Positions 7,856-15,208 are shown, counted from the stretch's first letter. The stretch is 22,653 bases of DNA from JACVRW01 sp035645115 (GCA_035645115.1 DASQNF010000143.1:1-22653); one strand, 5' to 3'. Translations and numbers: made by a program. The notes: generated by a model not told the origin, from the sequence alone.

Positions 7856-8431
7856 CTACAGCCCGAGCTCGCGCACGCCGGGCTCGGTCCAGCCGAGGTG
7901 GTGGGCGAGCTCGTGGCGCAGCGTGCGCACGACCTGGGCTCGCAGCAGCTCCCGGTCGTAGCCGAAGTCGCGTTCGAGCGTGTCCTGGTAGAGCACGATG
8001 CGGTCGGGGTAGTCGTCGCGCGCGACGGTGTCGCCGAAGTAGTGGCCGTAGGCGCGGTTCTCCGCACCGCGGTGGGAGACGACCACGGGGGTGGTGTCGA
8101 GCAGGCGCTGGAACTGCCTGGGCAGCTCGTCGATCGCCTCGGCCACTAGCAGGTCGAACTCGCTCGTTCCGGCGCGCAGGCCGGGCTCGGCCGCAAGCTC
8201 CTCGCTGCGGCGCACGAGCCGCTCGAACTCGTGCTCGGGCATCGTGTCGCGGCCGGCCAGGGCCACGGTCGCCCACGCGGTGCCGAGCAGCAGCGCCAGG
8301 CCACCGCCGATGAGGAGGGCCATCCCCTCGGCTCCGTCGAGGGAGGGCGGGTTGAGGAACAGCAGGACGAGCCCGACCGCGAACAGCGCGGCGAAGCCCG
8401 CCTTGGCCGGTCCCTGGAGCGCGTCCCTCAC
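7856..8431 (-). CDS. Membrane-anchored metallopeptidase-family (zincin-like) protein
   Basis: A 191-residue protein with two N-terminal membrane helices (about residues 12-28 and 38-62) and a soluble C-terminal zincin-like domain. The zinc-binding HExxH motif is visible as RHELAHHLG close to the C-terminus, followed by WTEPGVRELGL. This is the placement seen in the metallopeptidase family formerly called DUF1025. Upstream segments LLVAEAIDELPRQFQRLLD and RIVLYQDTLERDFG also fit the family. Known members are usually about 120-150 residues and soluble, so the two-helix anchor is an addition. I chose GTG 8429-8431 over an upstream TTG because TACCCT lies exactly 6 nt before it. The gene is convergent with the BVMO gene. 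Protease activity is not established for the family. Confidence 0.85.
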   Translation of the reverse strand: MRDALQGPAKAGFAALFAVGLVLLFLNPPSLDGAEGMALLIGGGLALLLGTAWATVALAGRDTMPEHEFERLVRRSEELAAEPGLRAGTSEFDLLVAEAIDELPRQFQRLLDTTPVVVSHRGAENRAYGHYFGDTVARDDYPDRIVLYQDTLERDFGYDRELLRAQVVRTLRHELAHHLGWTEPGVRELGL

Positions 8432-8437
8432 GCTCCG

Positions 8438-8443
8438 AGGGTA
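8438..8443 (-). promoter_or_regulatory. -10 box of the metallopeptidase gene (leaderless)
   Basis: The minus strand reads TACCCT, then 6 nt, then GTG at 8431. This supports the shorter start over the upstream TTG at 8450-8452, which overlaps the promoter side. Confidence 0.45.
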
Positions 8444-8461
8444 CGCGAGCAACGATCGCGG

Positions 8462-8638
8462 CTACTCGTCGTCCGCGCCGGCAGCGTCCGGGTTGCCGGT
8501 GGCGGTGCCTTCCTCCCCGGGAACGCCGGGGCTGTCCTTGGCCCGCTCGCGCGCCGCCCCGCCGGCGTCGTCCGGGACCTGCTCCGCCGGCGCCTCCTCG
8601 GGAAGCTGGTCGGATTCCTCGCGCGGGGTCTCGGTCAC
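8462..8638 (-). CDS. Small acidic, probably disordered protein (second of a coupled pair)
   Basis: A 58-residue protein starting VTETPREESDQLPEE and ending DAAGADDE. It is rich in Glu, Asp, Pro, Gly and Ala, with no hydrophobic core, and is probably intrinsically disordered. Its GTG overlaps the TGA of the upstream acidic gene as GTGA (8635-8638), the classic arrangement for translational coupling, and this is the main support for its being a gene. No family is recognised. Confidence 0.55.
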   Translation of the reverse strand: MTETPREESDQLPEEAPAEQVPDDAGGAARERAKDSPGVPGEEGTATGNPDAAGADDE

Positions 8639-8859
8639 GGTCCACCCTCCTCGCTCAGGAGCTCCTCGTCGGTCTCCGCGCCGGGCACCGACTCGATCTC
8701 CTCCTCGTCCGCCGGCTGCGCACCGGGCACCGAGCGGTCCTTTTCCTTGGCCTCCCAGTCCTTGCGGGTCTCCTCGATGTGCTCGCCGACCTCGTCGGAG
8801 TCCTGAGCCAGACCCTCGGCGTCGCGCTCCAGCCTGTCCGACTGCTCGTCGTGCTCCAT
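8635..8859 (-). CDS. Small acidic, charged helical protein (first of a coupled pair)
   Basis: A 74-residue, highly charged protein. It begins MEHDEQSDRLERDAEGL, continues with heptad-like acidic stretches through EHIEETRKDWEAKEKD, and repeats the motif SVPGA twice (in DRSVPGAQPADEEE and ESVPGAETDEE). The first half is probably an amphipathic or coiled-coil helix and the second half disordered. There is no signal peptide. Similar short acidic proteins occur in high-GC actinobacteria, but I know no function. It overlaps the next gene by a GTGA junction. ATG 8857-8859 was chosen as the first Met of the charged sequence; no clear Shine-Dalgarno is seen. Confidence 0.65.
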   Translation of the reverse strand: MEHDEQSDRLERDAEGLAQDSDEVGEHIEETRKDWEAKEKDRSVPGAQPADEEEIESVPGAETDEELLSEEGGP

Positions 8860-8908
8860 CGCGCGCCTGTACCCGCGGCGCGTGCGTGCGCAAACGGCCG
8901 CAGGGCGG

Positions 8909-10195
8909 CTATCCGCGCAGGCGGACCGCCACCGGGCCGGCGTCGGGGTCGACCGCCGCCGCCCACTCGTGCGGGACCCGCGTGGAGCGGCCGGGCATCA
9001 GCCGGCGCACGCGACCGCGCCAGAGCGGGCGCCCGCCCTGCGCGATCTCGAGCGCCGGGCGGGGCAGGAGCTCCCGCGAGCGCAGGGCGAAGTGACCGCG
9101 GGCCGGAGCCCCGGCGCCTGCAGCGACCACGTTGGGCGCTATCCAGCCGAGAGGGTGCTCGCAGCGGATCGGGACGCGGTCGGTCGCCGGGCCGCCGGCC
9201 GCCGCCGGGCCGCCCGCAGCTGGGTCGCCCGCCGCCACGCCGGCCGCCGCCGCGCCGCCCGCCGCGAGGAACGCGGCCACGCCGGCCGCCGCGTGGCGGC
9301 CGCTCAGCGCCGCCACGTCCGCCGTCTCGGCCCCGTGCAGCACGTTCCCCGCGGCAAACACCCCGGCCCGTGACGTTCGCAGGGCGGCGTCGACCGCCGG
9401 ACCGCGCGTGAGCGGGTCGAGGTCGAGCTGCGCCATCGCCGCCAGCTCGTTGTCCGGGATCCAGTCGGCGCTGAACACCACCGTGTCACACGCGACCGTA
9501 CGTGTCCGGCCGCTCCCGACGGCGGTGAGCTCCACCTCCTCGACGCGCGGGTGACCGCGGATGGCGGTGACGGCGGTGCGCGTCCAGAGCGGCGCCCGGA
9601 AGCGAATGGCCGCACCGAGCCGGAACGCGGCGAGCGACTGGTGGCGCTCGAGCTCGCTGGTCATGCCGACGCATCGCGCGCCCCCGTGCGCCAGCGTGAG
9701 CAGCGCCGAGAAGCTCACGTGCTCGGCTCCCACCACGAGCGCCCGCTCGCCCACCGGCTGGCGGCGCAGGTACACGAGCTGCTGCAGCATCCCGGTGGTC
9801 ATCACGCCCGCCGGCCGCGAGCCCGGCACGAGCCGCGCCGCGCGCGGGCGCTCGCGGCAGCCGGTGGCGAGCACCACCGCCGCCGGGGAGAGCGTCTCGC
9901 GCCCACGCGGCGAGGTGAGCTCGAGAGGGCCAACGGGCGACCAGCCGGTGACCATCGTCTCGGTGCGGATCTCCGCGCCCGCGCGCCTGGCGAGCTCGGC
10001 CAGCCGACGCGCGTAGCTCGGCCCGGACATCGCCCGGCGCAGGTCGCGCAGCCCGAAGCCCTGATGCTGAGCGTGGCGTGGGATCCCCCCCGGCTCTGCC
10101 TCGCGCTCGAGCACCAGCACCTCCGCAACCCCGCGCCGGCGCAGCTCGATCGCCGCCGCCAGTCCCGCCGGCCCGGCGCCCACCACCGCCACCAC
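8909..10195 (-). CDS. FAD-dependent oxidoreductase, GlpB/HcnB-like subunit
   Basis: A flavoprotein of about 428 residues with an N-terminal dinucleotide fold (VVAVVGAGPAGLAAAIEL) followed by LEREAEPGGIPRH, VVLATGCRERPR, and the second fold ALVVGAEHVSFSALLTLAHGG. The late segment VFAAGNVLHGAETADVAALSG is the FAD-contacting end seen in the small oxidoreductase that partners GlpA-like proteins and hydrogen cyanide synthase or sarcosine oxidase subunits. It lies 11 nt after the GlpA-like gene. Together they would oxidise glycerol-3-phosphate or a similar substrate and pass electrons through flavin and [2Fe-2S]. GTG 10193-10195 was chosen because the Rossmann strand begins there; no good Shine-Dalgarno is visible. 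An Ala/Gly/Pro-rich low-complexity insertion of about 35 residues lies after the AAGNV segment. The third usual partner (DUF1667) is absent downstream. Confidence 0.85.
   Translation of the reverse strand: MVAVVGAGPAGLAAAIELRRRGVAEVLVLEREAEPGGIPRHAQHQGFGLRDLRRAMSGPSYARRLAELARRAGAEIRTETMVTGWSPVGPLELTSPRGRETLSPAAVVLATGCRERPRAARLVPGSRPAGVMTTGMLQQLVYLRRQPVGERALVVGAEHVSFSALLTLAHGGARCVGMTSELERHQSLAAFRLGAAIRFRAPLWTRTAVTAIRGHPRVEEVELTAVGSGRTRTVACDTVVFSADWIPDNELAAMAQLDLDPLTRGPAVDAALRTSRAGVFAAGNVLHGAETADVAALSGRHAAAGVAAFLAAGGAAAAGVAAGDPAAGGPAAAGGPATDRVPIRCEHPLGWIAPNVVAAGAGAPARGHFALRSRELLPRPALEIAQGGRPLWRGRVRRLMPGRSTRVPHEWAAAVDPDAGPVAVRLRG
9180..9295. repeat. GCC/GGCC-rich low-complexity stretch inside the GlpB-like gene
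   Basis: About 115 bp made almost only of G and C, with degenerate repeats of GGGCCGCC and CGCCGCC units. It encodes an Ala/Gly/Pro/Val linker on the minus strand (FLAAGGAAAAGVAAGDPAAG and onward). It interrupts an otherwise ordinary flavoprotein and looks like slippage-driven expansion. Confidence 0.6.
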
Positions 10196-10206
10196 CGCTC
10201 GGCCGC

Positions 10207-11616
10207 TCAGGAGCCGGCCCCCCGTCCCGCCAGCCAGGCGGCCAGCTCGGCCCCGCAGAAGAACCCCTGGCAGCGACCCATGTGGGCACGCGTGCGCCGG
10301 CGCAGGCCGTCGAGGTCGACGGGCGGGATCGGGGAGCCGAACGCGTCGCGTATCTCCCCACGCGTGACCCGCTCGCAGAAGCACACCACGCGCCCGTAGT
10401 CGCGGTCGCGGGCGATTCGCTCGGGCTCGACGTACGGCCGCGGAAACGCCTCGCCGATGTTCGGCATTCGCAGCTCGGGCAGGTCCGCTGCGCGGGGCTC
10501 GAGTGTCAGCCCGGCGTCGCCGAGCTGCTCGCGCACGTGCTCGGCGATAGCCATCGACGCGGACAGCCCCGTGGACCGGATCCCACCCACGCAGGCGTAG
10601 CCCTCATCGGCGTGCACGCTCACCTGGTAGTCCACGTGCTCGGTGGCGGCGCGCAGCCCCACGTACACGGCGGTTACCTCCTGCTCGAGCAGCGCCGGCA
10701 CGATGCGCTCGCCCTGTTCGCGCAGGTAGGCGAACCCAGCCGCGGTGGAGCTCGTGTCGTCCTTGCGCTCCACGTCCTCGGCCGTTGGGCCGAGCATCAC
10801 GTTGCCGAACACGGTCGGGGCGATCAGCACGCCCTTGGTCAGCTCGGTCGGCACCGCCAGCAGGATCTGGTTGACGAGCGGGCGTGCGAGCTTGTCGAAC
10901 ACGATCAGCTCCCCGCGCCGCGGAGTGACGGTGAAGCCTTGGTGGCCGAGCATGCGGTCGACCTCATCCGCATGCAGGCCGGCCGCGTTGACCACGCAGC
11001 CGGCCGTGAGCCTGCCGCCGGGGAGCGTGAGCGCGAAGCCGCCGCCGTCGAGCCGCTCGAGCGCCCGCACCGGCGCCGAGCGCCGCAGGTCGCAGCCCGC
11101 CAGCACGGCCTCGGTGGCGAACGCGAGCGGCGTCGTGAACGGGCACACGATTCCCTCCTCCGTCACCTCGAGCGCGCCCACGGCGCCCGCTCCCAATTGG
11201 GGCTCGCGGCGATAGAGCTCGTCGGGCGCGAGCTCGCGCAGGCCGTGGTGCCCGTTCGCGCGCGCCTGCCCCAGGATCGACGGGAACCGCTTGCGCTGCT
11301 GCTCGTCCCAGGCCACGAGCAGCGCGCCGGTGACCTCCACCGGGATCCCCACGCGCCGCGCGTACTCGGAGAGCAGCTGGTACCCGCGCTTCACCAGCCG
11401 CGCCTCGAGTGTGCCGGGCTTGGCGTCGAAGCCGGTGTGCAGGAGAGCGGTGTTGGCCTTGCTCGTGCCGGCGCCCACGTCGGGTCCCGCCTCCAGCAAC
11501 GTCAGCCGCAGTTCGTAGCGGGACAGCTCACGCGCGATCGCGCAGCCCACCACGCCCGCGCCGATGATCGCCACGTCCGTGTCGAGCCGGCCGGCCGGGA
11601 GCGGAGCGTGGCTCAA
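10207..11616 (-). CDS. GlpA-like FAD dehydrogenase with C-terminal BFD [2Fe-2S] domain
   Basis: A 469-residue flavoprotein of the glycerol-3-phosphate dehydrogenase / DAO family. The N-terminal FAD fold is DVAIIGAGVVGCAIARELS (about residues 14-32), followed by GTSKANTALLHTGFDAKPGT, typical of GlpA. The middle carries VNAAGLHADEV, TPRRGELIVFDK and YACVGGIRSTGLSASMAIAEH. The C-terminal BFD-like domain shows the iron-sulfur ligands CFC (in VVCFCERVTRGEIRDAFG) and CQGFFC (after HMGR). Family role: oxidation of sn-glycerol-3-phosphate to dihydroxyacetone phosphate, the step after glycerol kinase. The TTG start overlaps the TGA of the preceding small ORF as TTGA (11613-11616). No other start precedes the FAD motif, so coupling explains this weak start. 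It is followed at once by the GlpB-like gene. Confidence 0.9.
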   Translation of the reverse strand: MSHAPLPAGRLDTDVAIIGAGVVGCAIARELSRYELRLTLLEAGPDVGAGTSKANTALLHTGFDAKPGTLEARLVKRGYQLLSEYARRVGIPVEVTGALLVAWDEQQRKRFPSILGQARANGHHGLRELAPDELYRREPQLGAGAVGALEVTEEGIVCPFTTPLAFATEAVLAGCDLRRSAPVRALERLDGGGFALTLPGGRLTAGCVVNAAGLHADEVDRMLGHQGFTVTPRRGELIVFDKLARPLVNQILLAVPTELTKGVLIAPTVFGNVMLGPTAEDVERKDDTSSTAAGFAYLREQGERIVPALLEQEVTAVYVGLRAATEHVDYQVSVHADEGYACVGGIRSTGLSASMAIAEHVREQLGDAGLTLEPRAADLPELRMPNIGEAFPRPYVEPERIARDRDYGRVVCFCERVTRGEIRDAFGSPIPPVDLDGLRRRTRAHMGRCQGFFCGAELAAWLAGRGAGS

Positions 11617-11798
11617 CGCGCGCGGCGCAGGTAGACGGCCGCAAGGCGGCGCACTTGCTCCACCAGACTCCCGCCCGCCCGGTAGGGGTCGTGCGAATAC
11701 ACGGGCTTGCAGAGCCAGGCGACCTTGGCCTCCGCGGCGGCGGCGGGCAGCGTTGCCAGGACGCCGGCCGCGGGCAGCGGCGAAAGCAGGTGGGGCAT
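11613..11798 (-). CDS. Short secreted-type ORF leading the glpA-like operon; possible DUF3089 remnant
   Basis: A 61-residue ORF. The N-terminus MPHLLSPLPAAGVLATLPAA, followed by AAEAKVAWLCKP, resembles a weak signal peptide (lacking basic N-terminal residues) and then the WLC-K/R-P segment that opens secreted DUF3089 proteins. The rest (VYSHDPYRAGGSL and on to YLRRAR) does not continue that family, so it may be a truncated remnant or a small leader protein. Support for expression: ATG 11798 lies 7 nt after a TACCCT box on the minus strand, and the stop overlaps the glpA-like TTG start. The DUF3089 link rests on one short motif and is weak. Confidence 0.45.
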   Translation of the reverse strand: MPHLLSPLPAAGVLATLPAAAAEAKVAWLCKPVYSHDPYRAGGSLVEQVRRLAAVYLRRAR

Positions 11799-11805
11799 CG
11801 CGGGG

Positions 11806-11811
11806 AGGGTA
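11806..11811 (-). promoter_or_regulatory. -10 box of the small-ORF/glpA-like/glpB-like operon
   Basis: On the minus strand TACCCT fits TANNNT and ends 7 nt before the ATG at 11798. It would drive a leaderless transcript of the whole three-gene operon. Confidence 0.45.
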
Positions 11812-11934
11812 CTCAGCGCACCAACGCCGTCCTTGGCATCGTCGTCCCTTCGTTCGAGATGCTCCCCCTGCTCAACGCAGGAGCGGCGAGAGCTTCGCCT
11901 GCCGCGGACGGGAATCACAGCTTGTAACTAACGC

Positions 11935-11940
11935 TACGAT
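11935..11940 (+). promoter_or_regulatory. -10 box of the secreted glycosidase-like gene (leaderless)
   Basis: TACGAT matches TANNNT with 6 nt to ATG 11947. The surrounding CTTGTAACTAACGC is notably AT-richer than the window. No -35 at standard spacing is evident. The 148 nt between this gene and the divergent small ORF hold nothing else I can support. Confidence 0.5.
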
Positions 11941-11946
11941 GAGGCA

Positions 11947-14490
11947 ATGCGCCGAATCCTCGCCCTCGCCGTCGCCCTCGCCGTGCTCAGCCCCACCGCC
12001 GCCGCCGAGGCCGCGCCGGAGCTGTCGGTGACCAACCGCCTCGAGGACCGGCGCTACGTCAGCGCCGGCGACCGCGCCTACGTGATGGGCTTCGAGGACG
12101 GCAACTTCTACGCCCAGGGCTGGCACATAACCGGCGAGATGGGCGGGGTCTGGACGCAGCCGCTCAAGCTCGTGGACGGCATCTGGTTCGGTATCGGCGA
12201 CGCATGGGTCGGCCCCGCAACGAAGTTCACGAGCGGCTGGGGCTACACCCGCATGGACCTTCCGGCCGCGGACGGGCTCGAACTGAGCCGCACCGACTTC
12301 GCACCCGACGGCCGCCGCGCTGCGCTGATCGGGCTACACGTGAAGAACCCGGGCGCGGCTCGCACGGTGAGCGTGAAGGTCGACGCCCGCTCCGAGCTCA
12401 TGTACCACTACCCGTGGGCGTGGACCACGCCGAACTCCGGGCAGTTCAACCTGCAGGACACCGGCTCCTACGACTCCGCCGCGGGCGCGCTCGTCTTCCG
12501 GGACACCGGCACGTCCCACCCGAACGCCGGCTCGCACGACTGGGCGGCGCTGGTCGGCTCGAACCGCACGCCGGTCGGGGGCGAGACCGGGCCAGGGCAC
12601 TGGGGCGCGCAGGCGCCGGCCGAGCTGTGCGAGGCCGAGGCCCAGTTCCGCTGCGACGACGGCCCCGCCGGCAAGGGCACGGGCGGCCAGCTCCGCTATG
12701 AGCTAGAGCTGCCGGCGGGAGGCGACGCCACGCTCTGGATCGCCGTGGCTGGGTCCGACCAAGGCCTCGCGCAGGCACGCGCCGAGCTCGACGCGGCGCG
12801 CGCGGATCCCGCGCGGGCGCTTGCCGACAAGATCGCGGAGCGCGAGCGCTGGGCGCGCTGGACGCAGCTCTCGCTGCCCGGCGACCCGGCGCTGGCCGAG
12901 GGCATCGACTGGGGCAAGCAGAACATCCTCGATCTCACCCAGGTGGCCGACAACCTGGAGGTGCGCGACGTCGACGAGGGCCGCGCCTACCCCGCCCCGA
13001 TCGGGAGGCTCGCGAGCGCCCGCTGGATCGGCGCCGGCTATCCGGATTACCCGTGGATCTTCGCCACCGACGGCGAGTACACGGGCTTCGCGAACGTGAT
13101 CGTCGGCCAGTTCGGCGCGATCAAGGATCACGCTCGGGCGGTGCGCGACGTCTCGCTGATGCTGAACGGCAACTCGGGCAAGGTGGCGCACGAGGTGGTC
13201 GCCGATGGCTCGGTGTACTTCGGCAACCTCCAGCACGCCGGCAACACCGACGAGACCGCCAAGTTCCCGAGCCTGGTGGCGCTGATCTGGCGCTGGACCG
13301 GAGACAACCGCTTCCGCGACGAGATGTACGGCTTCGCCACGCGCAACCTCGAGTACATCTACGAGGAGCTCGACGACGACGGCGATGGCTGGCCAGAGGG
13401 ACTCGGCAACGTCGAGCGCACTGGCATGGGCGAGGAGAAGCTCGACAACACGGTCTCCACCATCCGCGCGCTCTTCGACCTGGCCGACATGGCCCGCTCA
13501 AAGAGCGACAGCGCCACGGCCCGGTGGGCGAGCGACAGGGGCCATGAGCTGCTGGGGCGCTTCGAGGGCAGCTGGTGGATGCCCGAGCACACCCAGTACG
13601 CCGACTCCCTCGACGATCCGGGCAACGTCAAGCTCCAGCAGCGGCACTGGATCGGCGTCACGCCGATGGAGGTCGAGCTGGCGCTCGAGACGGGGACGCG
13701 GCCCGGGCTGGCCGACTTCGCTCACGGCTTCGCGGCGCTCGCCGAGCGTGAAAGCGCCTGCTACAGCGGCACGCGCCCATACAACCTCGGGCTCTTCCAC
13801 ACGGGCTGCGGCGGCGGCGCCACCGGCCAGGGCGAACGCACGATCTTCTCGCTGAACACGGCGATCCAGGCCGTGGGCGAGGGCAACTACGGACGCCTCG
13901 GCCCCGGCCAGCAGCAGCGATACACCGACGCCAACATCGAGCCCATGTTCAGCGAGCCATGGACCGGCGGGACGCCGGACGAGCAGCCGGGCGCGCTGCC
14001 GGAGATCCTTCCCTCGCCCGACTTCGACGGCGCGGGTCCGCGCGACGCCAACATCGACCGCTGCACCCGCTGCCGGGCGATGGTCATGCAGGCCTGGGGC
14101 CACTACGGGACCATGTGGCCGGTGGTGCACCAGCAGCTCGGCGTGCGGCCCGACCTCGGCCGTAACAGGCTCACCGTGGTCCCGCAGCTGCCCCGCGACG
14201 ACCCGCCTGCCGGGCGCAGCGCTCGCAACATCCGGCTCGGAAACGGCGCTCTCGCGCTCGTGGCGGCGAGCCGCGACGGCGACCGCTATCGCACCGAGGT
14301 GGACACGGGCAGCGCACCGGTCGACCAGCTCTACATCGGCCACACGCTGCCCCGCGGCGCGCACGCCGTGGCGGTGTTCCTCGACGGGCGGACGGCCGGC
14401 GCCGCACGCCGGCTCACCAACCGCGGCGTCGAGGTGGTGGCGAAGACCACGCCCGGACGCCACGTGCTGGAGGTGGTGGCGGCCGGCTAG
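11947..14490 (+). CDS. Secreted six-hairpin (alpha/alpha)6 glycosidase-like / debranching-type protein
   Basis: An 847-residue exported protein. A Sec signal peptide covers about residues 1-22 (MRRILALAVALAVLSPTAAA, likely cleaved after AEA). Residues ~25-290 form a beta-rich N-terminal domain with many aromatic residues. Residues ~310-740 are rich in Trp and repeated helices and carry WIFATDGEYTGFA, DDDGDGWPEGLGN, EKLDNTVSTIRALFDLA and HYGTMWPVVHQQLG. These are typical of six-hairpin glycosidases such as amylo-alpha-1,6-glucosidase/GDE-C and GH15/GH63 relatives. A beta-sandwich of about 90 residues closes the protein. Likely role: hydrolysis of an alpha-glucan or similar polysaccharide outside the cell. 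I cannot name the GH family or the catalytic acids with certainty; Asp/Glu in TDGEYT and in DGWPE are candidates. The start is supported by a leaderless box. Confidence 0.75.
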   Translation: MRRILALAVALAVLSPTAAAEAAPELSVTNRLEDRRYVSAGDRAYVMGFEDGNFYAQGWHITGEMGGVWTQPLKLVDGIWFGIGDAWVGPATKFTSGWGYTRMDLPAADGLELSRTDFAPDGRRAALIGLHVKNPGAARTVSVKVDARSELMYHYPWAWTTPNSGQFNLQDTGSYDSAAGALVFRDTGTSHPNAGSHDWAALVGSNRTPVGGETGPGHWGAQAPAELCEAEAQFRCDDGPAGKGTGGQLRYELELPAGGDATLWIAVAGSDQGLAQARAELDAARADPARALADKIAERERWARWTQLSLPGDPALAEGIDWGKQNILDLTQVADNLEVRDVDEGRAYPAPIGRLASARWIGAGYPDYPWIFATDGEYTGFANVIVGQFGAIKDHARAVRDVSLMLNGNSGKVAHEVVADGSVYFGNLQHAGNTDETAKFPSLVALIWRWTGDNRFRDEMYGFATRNLEYIYEELDDDGDGWPEGLGNVERTGMGEEKLDNTVSTIRALFDLADMARSKSDSATARWASDRGHELLGRFEGSWWMPEHTQYADSLDDPGNVKLQQRHWIGVTPMEVELALETGTRPGLADFAHGFAALAERESACYSGTRPYNLGLFHTGCGGGATGQGERTIFSLNTAIQAVGEGNYGRLGPGQQQRYTDANIEPMFSEPWTGGTPDEQPGALPEILPSPDFDGAGPRDANIDRCTRCRAMVMQAWGHYGTMWPVVHQQLGVRPDLGRNRLTVVPQLPRDDPPAGRSARNIRLGNGALALVAASRDGDRYRTEVDTGSAPVDQLYIGHTLPRGAHAVAVFLDGRTAGAARRLTNRGVEVVAKTTPGRHVLEVVAAG

Positions 14491-15119
14491 CTGGGGCCGC
14501 TCCGCCCTTGGAGCCGCGCCGGGCGCAGCCCGGCGTCGTCGAGCGCGGCCGCCACGAGCCCGTCGTAGCGTCCGCTCTCGAGGTCCGCCAGCGGGTCGCG
14601 CGTATAGCGGACCAGGCGCTCGTATGGAAGCCCGAAGGCGGCCCGCATCGCGAGCGTGCGCTCGCGGTCCGGCGTGAGCGTGGGACCGATCGCGCGCGCC
14701 GCGGCCCTGAGCCGCCTCACGTCCGCGATCCGGTCGGGCAGGTAGCGCGAGAGCACGGCGGCCGCCGGCAGCAGGAAGAACAGCACCCCGAGCACGTCGG
14801 CGAGGTCGTTGACGTCCTCCTCGCCCTCACGGCCCGTCTCCGCGATCTGGCCGCCGGCCCCCTCACCGGCGTCGCGCAGCGCCCCGCCGAGCGTGTCGCC
14901 CACCACCGGGACCTCGCCCACCGCGTCGCCTGCCGATTTGAAGCCGCGCTCGATCGCGCCGCCGGCGTCACCCACGCCACGCGGCACGCTGGCTATCTCA
15001 GCCACCGCGTCGTGGACCTTCAGTCCGAGCCAGGCGAGCAGCACGAGCAGCAGGAGCACGAGCAGGTCGCCGAGGATCGCGGGTGTTCTGCGGGCGGGTA
15101 TGTCGGAGTAGAAGCGCAC
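14487..15119 (-). CDS. Two-TM membrane protein of unknown function
   Basis: A 210-residue protein with a short cytoplasmic-looking N-terminus (MRFYSDIPARRTPAIL), a strong membrane helix at about 17-37 (LLVLLLLVLLAWLGL), a Gly/Ala/Glu-rich external segment with GVGDAGGAIERGFKSAG and EVPVVGDTLGGALRDAG, a second helix at about 107-123 (VLGVLFFLLPAAAVL), and a basic soluble C-terminus with FGLPYERLVRYTRDPLADL. I recognise no named family. The GTG start at 15117-15119 is preceded by AGGAG at 7-nt spacing, one of the few clear Shine-Dalgarno sites in the window. Its TAG shares bases with the glycosidase TAG in the palindrome CTAG (14487-14490). It is divergent from the 32-residue membrane peptide gene. 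Confidence 0.8.
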   Translation of the reverse strand: MRFYSDIPARRTPAILGDLLVLLLLVLLAWLGLKVHDAVAEIASVPRGVGDAGGAIERGFKSAGDAVGEVPVVGDTLGGALRDAGEGAGGQIAETGREGEEDVNDLADVLGVLFFLLPAAAVLSRYLPDRIADVRRLRAAARAIGPTLTPDRERTLAMRAAFGLPYERLVRYTRDPLADLESGRYDGLVAAALDDAGLRPARLQGRSGPS

Positions 15120-15171
15120 GTAGGGCTCCTACCCGGCGAAGCCGGGACTAGATGACGGCTGGGCGCGGCGA

Positions 15172-15177
15172 TACGCT
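15172..15177 (+). promoter_or_regulatory. -10 box of the small membrane peptide gene
   Basis: TACGCT fits TANNNT and lies 31 nt before ATG 15209, leaving room for a short leader that contains the Shine-Dalgarno. No -35 was identified with confidence. Confidence 0.35.
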
Positions 15178-15194
15178 GCGGCACGGACAACGAC

Positions 15195-15202
15195 GGAAGG
15201 AG
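15195..15202 (+). promoter_or_regulatory. Strong Shine-Dalgarno of the 32-aa gene
   Basis: GGAAGGAG with 6 nt to ATG 15209. It is near-ideal, and is the main reason to accept such a short ORF as a gene. Confidence 0.7.
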
Positions 15203-15208
15203 CTGCAC

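Noticed and set aside
10078..11634. 518-codon plus-strand frame antisense to the GlpA-like gene
   Set aside because: Composition-driven open frame; the minus strand holds FAD and [2Fe-2S] motifs.
13498..14463. 321-codon minus-strand frame antisense to the glycosidase-like gene
   Set aside because: His/Arg/Val-rich shadow with no recognisable motif.
15132..15146. CCCGGC-GAA-GCCGGG hairpin as a terminator
   Set aside because: It lies between divergent genes, so it cannot end either; possibly an operator or chance.
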